From: an uncultured Clostridia bacterium
GTDB taxonomy: Bacteria > Bacillota > Clostridia > Oscillospirales > CAG-272
Length of the DNA stretch: 6,095 nucleotides
Reading direction: 5' to 3'
Assembly (NCBI GenBank): GCA_904501765.1
Contig: CAJGCM010000132.1
Location: 1-6,095, forward strand
Below are positions 1 to 4,832 of this stretch, piece after piece; position 1 is the stretch's first letter; the number at the start of each line of letters is the position of its first letter. The notes below the pieces were generated by a model. It made no database searches and was not told the origin of the DNA. It worked only from the letters and a program-made list of their open reading frames with translations. The position numbers were made by a program, and so were the translations under genes.

Positions 1-678
1 AACATAATTGTCGCCACCCATTTTCCTTTTATCAACAAGCGCGGGCTGTACTTTTTAAAAATGTATCAGAGTCGCTCGTACGTTACTGCGATTAAAGGCG
101 CAAAGAAAATTTCAGGCACCTATATTGGCGCAGATAAAAATAGCTTCTCATTCAGAGGTTATAATGATATTCTGCTTATCGGAGGCGGCGCTCACAGAAC
201 AGGTGAGAGCGGTTCTTGCTGGGCAGATACGGATAGGCTTATCAAGAAAAGCTATCCCGAAGCCTCAACAGAGGCAAAATGGGCGACTCAGGACTGCATT
301 ACCCCCGACGGTGTCCCTTATATAGGCAAGTATTCCTTAAGCAGTAAAAACCTATACGTAGCCACAGGCTTCAACAAGTGGGGTATGAGCTCCTCTATGG
401 TTGCGGCGCAGATTTTGTCAGAGCTTTTATGCACAGGAAAATCGGATTTTGCAGACCTCTTTTCTCCGTCAAGAGGAATTTTAAGCCCTAAAATTGCGAT
501 AAACGCCGCTAAATCCATAGTAAACCTACTGAAACCCACATCGCCAAGATGCCCTCACCTTGGTTGCGCACTTAAATACAACAAGGCCGAGCATACCTGG
601 GACTGCCCCTGCCACGGTTCAAGGTTCGAAGAAAACAAAAGGCTGATAGACGGTCCTGCAACGAAGGATATGAAATAA
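1..678 (+). CDS. FAD-dependent oxidoreductase with C-terminal Rieske [2Fe-2S] domain (3' part only)
   Basis: The reading frame is open from base 1 to a TAA at 676-678, so 225 residues are visible and the start lies left of the window; the ATG at 61 is internal. Residues 1-160 match the C-terminal half of a DAO-type FAD oxidoreductase: a THFPF segment near residue 6, an IGGGAHRTGE segment near 60, a WATQD...DGVPYIG segment at 94-107 and ATGFNKWGMS at 121-130, the usual flavin-contacting end of this fold. Residues 184-205 form a complete Rieske cluster site, CPH (C184, H186) and CPCH (C202, H205), with 15 residues between H186 and C202. This domain order matches Bacillus YhfW-like proteins, in which a flavin amine-oxidase-type domain is fused to a Rieske domain. 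The protein ends a few residues after the GPATKD segment, as is normal for the family. It is presumably a cytoplasmic redox enzyme; its substrate is unknown. The visible part is intact. Confidence 0.9.
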   Translation, partial: NIIVATHFPFINKRGLYFLKMYQSRSYVTAIKGAKKISGTYIGADKNSFSFRGYNDILLIGGGAHRTGESGSCWADTDRLIKKSYPEASTEAKWATQDCITPDGVPYIGKYSLSSKNLYVATGFNKWGMSSSMVAAQILSELLCTGKSDFADLFSPSRGILSPKIAINAAKSIVNLLKPTSPRCPHLGCALKYNKAEHTWDCPCHGSRFEENKRLIDGPATKDMK

Positions 679-727
679 AAGGGCTGACCCAGGGCGTGTT
701 TAAAAACGCATCGCTCAAGCCAGCCCT
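673..727 (-). terminator. Weak candidate terminator / inverted repeat between convergent genes
   Basis: Seven-base arms AGGGCTG (680-686) and CAGCCCT (721-727) are perfectly complementary. Read on the minus strand, the second arm is followed by TTTATTT (679-673), so it could end transcription of the collagen-like gene about 70 bases after its stop. On the plus strand no T-run follows. The loop is long (34 bases), with only a weak inner GCGT/ACGC pairing (694-697 with 706-709), so this is a low-confidence call. Nothing else is recognisable in the 679-797 gap. Confidence 0.3.
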
Positions 728-797
728 CTGAGGTCATACTAATACTCCGTTAGCCCGAATTGATACCTTTGTGTTACTAAGTGCTTCCCCTTCCGTA

Positions 798-1976
798 TTA
801 CGACAGTCTGACTATAACAAGATGCGCAGATACGGGACGAACTCCGCCCGCCAAGGGTGTCAAGGTAAGAGCGGTCCCTGTACCTTCGGGATTTCTCACT
901 GTTACCGTGGAATTTTCCGTCTGCGTGGTAATTATCGCCATGCCTACAATTTGCGAGGTTCCTGTCGCTCTGCCCGCCACCGTATAAGGAAGGTCGGCGC
1001 CGTTCAATGTGAGAAGCAGCTGCCCTGCCTCGTCTACACTTGCATCAAACGTAACGAAATACGTGCCTATCTCGTCAAGGCTGAAGGTGGTATCGCTGAC
1101 TCTGGTTATGCCCGCACCAAGAGCGCCGTCATTCGGGAAGCTTACGTCAGCTCCTGTGGCTATGGGAGCGGAATTATCGCCGGGCATTACGGCATAAAAG
1201 TCCGCATAACCTAACACGCCCCCTGCTGGACCTGCTTCGCCCTGGGGGCCTTGAGGACCTTGGGGACCGACCTCACCTTGAAGACCTTGAGGTCCCTGAG
1301 GACCGACCTCACCTTGAAGGCCTTGGGGACCCTGAGGACCGACCTCGCCTTGAAGTCCTTGAGGACCCTGTGGACCGACCTCTCCCTGAAGACCTTGAGG
1401 TCCCTGAGGACCGACCTCGCCTTGAAGTCCTTGAGGTCCCTGAGGACCGACCTCACCTTGAAGTCCTTGAGGACCCTGAGGACCGACCTCACCTTGAAGT
1501 CCTTGAGCTCCCTGAGGACCGACCTCGCCTTGAAGTCCTTGAGGTCCCTGAGGACCGACCTCTCCCTGAAGACCTTGAGGTCCCTGAGGACCGACCTCAC
1601 CTTGAAGACCTTGAGGGCCCTGTGGACCGACCTCGCCTTGAAGACCTTGAGGTCCCTGAGGACCGACCTCGCCTTGAAGTCCTTGAGGGCCCTGTGGACC
1701 TGTTGCTCCTACGGGTCCCTGAGGTCCGATTTCACCCTGAAGACCCTGAGGGCCCTGTGGACCTGTTGCTCCTACGGGACCCTGTGGGCCTACTGCTCCC
1801 GTTTCTCCAATCGGCCCTTGGGGGCCAATTGGTCCCTGAAGACCTGCGGGCCCCTGAGGACCTGTGGGGCCCTGTGGACCCGGGGGACAAGTGCATCCGC
1901 AATTGCAGTTTTTATTGCAGCAGCAATCGTCAAAAATATCCGAGCCGGATTTTTTTCTTTCAAAATATTTATTCAT
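798..1976 (-). CDS. Collagen-like repeat protein with Cys-rich head and BclA-like C-terminal domain
   Basis: The gene encodes 392 residues. The ATG at 1976-1974 is preceded by GGAGG (1986-1982) with a 5-base spacer, which fixes the start. Residues 1-30 are a short charged head ending in a cluster of seven cysteines (C18-C20, C24, C26, C28, C30). Residues 33-251 are 73 uninterrupted Gly-X-Y triplets; most of this is a 12-residue unit, GPQGPQGLQGEV, repeated 12 times at 93-236 (one copy has Ala for Pro at residue 157). Residues 254-392 form a beta-rich domain with YADFYAVMPGDNSAPIA near its start, GTYFVTFDASV, LLLTLNG and GRATGTSQIVG in the middle and RPVSAHLVIVRLS at the end. This is the C1q/TNF-like trimerising domain found in BclA-type exosporium and clostridial collagen-like proteins. 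By family knowledge it should form a trimeric filament on the spore or cell surface, with the cysteines cross-linking the base. There is no signal peptide or LPXTG anchor, which fits delivery to the spore surface from inside the mother cell (inference). Confidence 0.9.
   Translation of the reverse strand: MNKYFERKKSGSDIFDDCCCNKNCNCGCTCPPGPQGPTGPQGPAGLQGPIGPQGPIGETGAVGPQGPVGATGPQGPQGLQGEIGPQGPVGATGPQGPQGLQGEVGPQGPQGLQGEVGPQGPQGLQGEVGPQGPQGLQGEVGPQGPQGLQGEVGPQGAQGLQGEVGPQGPQGLQGEVGPQGPQGLQGEVGPQGPQGLQGEVGPQGPQGLQGEVGPQGPQGLQGEVGPQGPQGLQGEVGPQGPQGPQGEAGPAGGVLGYADFYAVMPGDNSAPIATGADVSFPNDGALGAGITRVSDTTFSLDEIGTYFVTFDASVDEAGQLLLTLNGADLPYTVAGRATGTSQIVGMAIITTQTENSTVTVRNPEGTGTALTLTPLAGGVRPVSAHLVIVRLS
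1233..1700 (-). repeat. 36-bp tandem repeat array encoding the collagen stalk
   Basis: Thirteen consecutive 36-base units encode residues 93-248: twelve are GPQGPQGLQGEV-type and the last (1233-1268) is a diverged copy reading GPQGPQGPQGEA. The units are head to tail with no spacers and stay in frame because 36 is a multiple of 3. Differences between units are almost all at third codon positions, for example GGT/GGC/GGA choices. The only amino-acid change among the twelve main units is Pro to Ala at 1506-1508. Selection on the protein is therefore clear, and the array is not a fresh expansion of one unit. Confidence 0.92.
1665..1790 (-). repeat. 63-bp tandem duplication at the proximal end of the stalk
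   Basis: Two adjacent 63-base copies (1665-1727 and 1728-1790) encode residues 84-104 and 63-83. Each reads GPQGPVGAT followed by GPQGPQGLQGE and Val or Ile. The copies share a 32-base identical run, so this duplication is probably younger than most of the 36-bp units. It overlaps the first 36-bp unit of the main array. Confidence 0.75.
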
Positions 1977-2022
1977 ATAAACCTCCGTTCCACCGCCGAG
2001 GCGGCTTACATTTCAAACCGTA

Positions 2023-2046
2023 TTTTCTGCTTTTTTGCGCAGAAAA
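2023..2046. repeat. Perfect 8-bp inverted repeat upstream of the collagen-like gene
   Basis: Arms TTTTCTGC (2023-2030) and GCAGAAAA (2039-2046) are perfect complements around an 8-base loop. The repeat lies about 47 bases upstream of the collagen-like start codon. It could be a leader hairpin or a regulator-binding site. A smaller palindrome, CCGCC-GA-GGCGG (1993-2004), sits just upstream of the ribosome binding site. No specific regulator is recognisable. Confidence 0.5.
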
Positions 2047-2070
2047 CATATTTTCTTTAAGAGATTTTTT

Positions 2071-2133
2071 TGGTGAGTATAAGTTTTTTACAAGTCTGCG
2101 CCCATATCTTGAATTTCGGCGTTTATCTCACCA
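2071..2133. repeat. Spaced inverted repeat overlapping the candidate promoter of the collagen-like gene
   Basis: TGGTGAG-T-ATAA (2071-2082) and its complement TTATCTCACCA (2123-2133) pair over 11 bases with one bulged T (2078), about 40 bases apart. The right arm overlaps the candidate -10 element at 2122-2127. This could be two operator half-sites or a long-range RNA pairing. The function is inference. Confidence 0.4.
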
Positions 2134-2149
2134 TTACAGTATATGTCAA
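2122..2149 (-). promoter_or_regulatory. Candidate sigma-A-like promoter for the collagen-like gene
   Basis: On the minus strand TTGACA (2149-2144) is a perfect -35 box, followed after 16 bases by GATAAA (2127-2122), a moderate -10 match. Transcription would start near 2115, giving a leader of roughly 140 bases. I looked for sporulation-type elements (sigma-E, G or K) between here and the start codon and found no convincing match, so a sporulation promoter is not excluded but not supported. Confidence 0.4.
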
Positions 2150-2166
2150 AAGCCATAATTTCGTTA

Positions 2167-2215
2167 TTTTATAAAAAATGAGCAGGCTCTGCGACGTTAT
2201 CGCAAGCCTGCTCAT
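2167..2215 (-). terminator. Strong rho-independent terminator of the GH2 gene
   Basis: ATGAGCAGGCT (2178-2188) pairs perfectly with AGCCTGCTCAT (2205-2215). An inner TGCGA/TCGCA stem (2190-2194 with 2200-2204) closes on a 5-base loop, with one bulged C at 2189. Read on the minus strand the hairpin is followed by TTTTTTATAAAA. It begins 23 bases after the GH2 stop codon and separates that gene from the collagen-like gene. Confidence 0.9.
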
Positions 2216-2238
2216 CTGCGGCTGTTAAGTTTTATGGG

Positions 2239-4584
2239 TTAATCCTCAAAGCCTTCAAATTTTTCATATCCAGAGCTTCTTATATAAGAAAGATATTCGG
2301 GATAGTTTATATCGATTATATTGGTCATATAGTGGTTTGAGAAGTTGCCCTCGTCGCTTTTCCACTCAATCAGAAGAAATCTCTTCTCCTCTGCCGAAAT
2401 TTCAAGGTCCGCTAATGCTACCGATGCGTTGGCACAGGCTACTCCGCTTCCGTCGAGCAGAATCTCACCTGTTGCTACGTCCTTTACCGTGTATAAGATA
2501 CCCGTATCCTTTTGCTTATCATTTACAGCGTAGAGGGTAATTTTTCCGTCCTTAGGCTCGTCAAACATAAGACAAAGAGGCATCTGAGAACGGGTTACGT
2601 AGTGATACGCAAGCTTCTTTACACCGTAGTAATCCACTATCGCATCGGAGAACTGAGGCCAACCGTCAATGAGGTTCCACCAGATAATTCCCGTCCTTCT
2701 CCATTTTGATATACGGAAGCGCTCTATAAAGTACTTTTTAGCCTCTGCTTGGGAAATCTGACTTGCTTTGGCGAAATCAGAAAGGTTGTTTGGCACCGTA
2801 TCTCCGAAGAGGGTCGTCACCTGGTCTGACATAAGTCTTATACGGTAGGTCCAGGGCGCATCCTCACCTATATCGGGACAAGAGGAATGATAAAGCCACA
2901 TCGGATTCTCTATCCCCTCGAAGGTTTTTGAATCTTTTGAGGTGAAGAGGTATTCCTTCGGAATAAATCTTTTAACCGACTCCGGTGACGGGCAGGCGTG
3001 ATAGCCTGTTTCTGAGGCAAAATGGCACACCGATTCACCGTAAAATCTTCCCTTAAAGTAGTCACGGGGTCCCCACAAATGATCTTCTGAGGTGTTCCCG
3101 CCTGATTCATAAGCTTCATTATCTATGAAGGGGGAGGAAGGCAGGTAGGGGCGTGTATAATCATGAATATGAAGAGCCTTGGGAATTACGACTCTTGAGA
3201 GCACGTTAGAGTTAGGGTTGCGCTTTGCCTGACCGCTCCAGCCCATAGCTATATCGTTTTCATTATCTCCCGCCCACAGGACTATAGATGGGTGATGGCG
3301 AAGTCTTTTTACAACTGCTACTATCTCGTCATATATTTTAGCGGCGAATTTATCGTCCTGAGGATATATGGCGCACCCCATTATAAAGTCCTGCCAAATC
3401 ATAATACCGTTTTCGTCACAGAAATCGTAAAGGTAGTCGTCCTCATACACGTTTCCGCCCCAAATACGAATTATATTACAGTTAGTTTCGTTGAGCATGG
3501 GAAGAATTTCGGGAATTCTGCTCTTATCTCTTGAATGGAAGGCATCAACAGGTACCCAGTTCGTTCCCATACAGAATATTCTTTGCCCATTTACGAGGAA
3601 GCAGAATTCACCGCTTCCATCCTTGTCTGTAACAGAGCTTCTTTTAAGCTCTGCGGTGCGGATTCCAAGACGGGTGTTATATACGTCAAGCGCAGTGCTG
3701 TCCTTTACAAGAGTTACCTTTACGTCATAAAGGTTAGGCTCTCCGTAATTCTTAGGCCACCAGAGCTTGGCTCCATTTACTGTAAAGAAGCCTAACTCGC
3801 TCGCATGATAAAGGCGGGTCTTATATTCAAAGGAGGACTCGCCACACTTACCCTCGATTTTAAGAGAATATCCCTCCAGGGAGTCTGAGGAAATTTTCAT
3901 ATTGCAAAGGAAATAGAGAGTCGCCTCGCAGGTTTCGCACTTTACCTCGGAGGCGTATATCGCAAACTCGCTTATTCCTTCGCACTTTTCTTCTTTTATA
4001 TACACGGGGCGCCAGATGCCAGCCGATACTATCCTCGGCATTATATCCCAGCCAAAGGTATGGGGCGCTTTTCTTATATATAGAGATTCCTTGTTGTATC
4101 TGAATGCGTTATCCGAAAGGGTAAGAGGCTGGCGTCTTGCCTCGATAACGGCGGGCTTTATATGTACCACAAGTGTATTCTCACCGACGCATAAATTGCT
4201 GCCAAGCCTTATTTTGTGGGATATGAGCATATTATCAAGAGAGGCTACTTTTGCGCCATTAAGATAAACGTCTGCAATAGTGTCAACCCCTTCGAAAATG
4301 ATATGCGGGTCCTCCACCCCTCCCGAATAGGCGAAGCTCTTTATATAGAAGCTGTGGAGATATTCACAGTCCCTGTTTGTAACGTTATCGCCGAAAAATG
4401 GGTCCTTCATTTTCCCAGCCGCCATAAGGTCAAGCTCAAGATTGCCCGGCACCGTAGCAGGCACTTCCTCATATCCGCGGCGGATAAGCTCCTTCGGGTC
4501 CGCAGTTACACCGTCCCTCTGCAACACCTCGTTTTTTACGTAAATAAGCCGCCAATCAGAGCCATCAAGCATAACTTTATTCAT
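2239..4584 (-). CDS. Glycoside hydrolase family 2 protein, beta-mannosidase-like
   Basis: The gene encodes 781 residues. The ATG at 4584-4582 follows GAGAGG (4595-4590) at 5 bases; the stop is TAA at 2241-2239. The order is a sugar-binding jelly roll (about 1-195, with WRLIYVKNE near the start and GWDIMPR...AGIWRPVYI at 178-196), an immunoglobulin-like domain (about 200-310), a TIM barrel (about 315-660) and a short beta domain ending in SNHYMTNI. Barrel landmarks are IIRIWGGNVYEDD (371-383), IWQDFIMGCAIYP (396-408), HHPSIVLWAGDNEN (430-443) and HFASETGYHA (521-530). By family comparison E442 is the acid/base and E525 the nucleophile of a retaining mechanism. The overall pattern is closest to beta-mannosidases, which remove terminal beta-mannose from oligosaccharides, but other GH2 activities are possible. 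No signal peptide is seen, so it is probably cytoplasmic. It is flanked by its own promoter and terminator, with no transporter or partner enzyme in view. It is slightly shorter than typical beta-mannosidases (about 820-860 residues, from memory). Confidence 0.92.
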   Translation of the reverse strand: MNKVMLDGSDWRLIYVKNEVLQRDGVTADPKELIRRGYEEVPATVPGNLELDLMAAGKMKDPFFGDNVTNRDCEYLHSFYIKSFAYSGGVEDPHIIFEGVDTIADVYLNGAKVASLDNMLISHKIRLGSNLCVGENTLVVHIKPAVIEARRQPLTLSDNAFRYNKESLYIRKAPHTFGWDIMPRIVSAGIWRPVYIKEEKCEGISEFAIYASEVKCETCEATLYFLCNMKISSDSLEGYSLKIEGKCGESSFEYKTRLYHASELGFFTVNGAKLWWPKNYGEPNLYDVKVTLVKDSTALDVYNTRLGIRTAELKRSSVTDKDGSGEFCFLVNGQRIFCMGTNWVPVDAFHSRDKSRIPEILPMLNETNCNIIRIWGGNVYEDDYLYDFCDENGIMIWQDFIMGCAIYPQDDKFAAKIYDEIVAVVKRLRHHPSIVLWAGDNENDIAMGWSGQAKRNPNSNVLSRVVIPKALHIHDYTRPYLPSSPFIDNEAYESGGNTSEDHLWGPRDYFKGRFYGESVCHFASETGYHACPSPESVKRFIPKEYLFTSKDSKTFEGIENPMWLYHSSCPDIGEDAPWTYRIRLMSDQVTTLFGDTVPNNLSDFAKASQISQAEAKKYFIERFRISKWRRTGIIWWNLIDGWPQFSDAIVDYYGVKKLAYHYVTRSQMPLCLMFDEPKDGKITLYAVNDKQKDTGILYTVKDVATGEILLDGSGVACANASVALADLEISAEEKRFLLIEWKSDEGNFSNHYMTNIIDINYPEYLSYIRSSGYEKFEGFED

Positions 4585-4617
4585 AAAAACCTCTCATTAT
4601 AATTAATGTAAGAAAGA

Positions 4618-4644
4618 ACGTGCGCTGAATTACGAGCGTCACGT
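4618..4644. repeat. Inverted repeat in the GH2 leader, possible operator or hairpin
   Basis: ACGTGCGCT (4618-4626) pairs with AGCG-T-CACGT (4635-4644) with one bulged T (4639) and an 8-base loop. It lies between the predicted transcription start (about 4653) and the ribosome binding site (4590-4595). It could bind a sugar-responsive repressor or act as a leader hairpin. I do not recognise the motif of a specific regulator family. Confidence 0.45.
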
Positions 4645-4659
4645 GCCTTCTGCGCTTTC

Positions 4660-4688
4660 ATTCTAACATCAAAAAAGCACCCTGTCAA
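4660..4688 (-). promoter_or_regulatory. Sigma-A-type promoter of the GH2 gene
   Basis: TTGACA (4688-4683), a 17-base spacer and TAGAAT (4665-4660) form a near-consensus housekeeping promoter on the minus strand. It sits directly after the terminator hairpin at 4700-4740. Transcription would start near 4653, giving a leader of about 69 bases before the GH2 start codon. Confidence 0.8.
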
Positions 4689-4699
4689 TATACTTTCAG

Positions 4700-4740
4700 A
4701 AAAAATAGGTTCTGAAGTTTTTCGGAACTTCAGAACCTAT
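4700..4740 (-). terminator. Second tandem rho-independent terminator downstream of the acidic protein gene
   Basis: A perfect 15-bp stem (4705-4719 with 4726-4740) encloses a 6-base loop. On the minus strand it is followed by five Ts (4704-4700). On the plus strand the hairpin is followed by A-rich sequence, so it terminates only minus-strand transcription. It lies between the first terminator and the GH2 promoter. Confidence 0.85.
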
Positions 4741-4770
4741 AAAAAGTGCTCCTCGACTGTAAATTTAGCA

Positions 4771-4813
4771 AAGAAAAATAGCGCAGGCAACGCCCTGAGG
4801 GCTGCCTGCGCTA
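4771..4813 (-). terminator. First rho-independent terminator downstream of the acidic protein gene
   Basis: TAGCGCAGGCA (4779-4789) pairs with TGCCTGCGCTA (4803-4813), with an inner GCCC/GGGC stem (4792-4795 with 4799-4802) on a 3-base loop. On the minus strand it is followed by TTTTTCTT (4778-4771). It starts 20 bases after the stop codon of the 4833-6095 gene. Confidence 0.88.
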
Positions 4814-4832
4814 AGGTTAATTAAATTTTGCT

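Noticed and set aside
672..731. Possible frameshifted extension of the Rieske protein: the next frame stays open past its stop and encodes about 20 more residues
   Set aside because: The Rieske domain already ends at the usual place after GPATKD, so no frameshift is needed to explain the gene.
1211..1600. A second minus-strand frame of 129 residues inside the repeat array, rich in RSVLRDLK-type repeats
   Set aside because: It is an out-of-frame reading of the collagen repeats with no ribosome binding site of its own.
1233..1700. CRISPR-like array, because units of 36 bp resemble CRISPR repeat length
   Set aside because: Units are contiguous with no spacers, vary at third codon positions and encode a collagen stalk; there are no cas genes.
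2088..2156. Minus-strand 22-residue open frame starting ATG at 2156 (MAFDIYCNG...)
   Set aside because: It has no ribosome binding site, overlaps the candidate promoter and is within the length expected by chance.
1251..2158. Long open plus-strand frames opposite the collagen-like gene, encoding repetitive Leu/Arg- or Pro/Asp/Leu-rich proteins
   Set aside because: They arise because the 36-bp repeat keeps every frame open. They lack ribosome binding sites and domain-like sequence, while the minus-strand frame has a clear start, Gly-X-Y logic and a recognisable C-terminal domain.
4596..4601. Perfect TATAAT -10 box on the minus strand just upstream of the GH2 gene
   Set aside because: It abuts the ribosome binding site, so a transcript starting there would lose it, and no -35 box is placed correctly. 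The TTGACA-17-TAGAAT promoter further upstream is much better.
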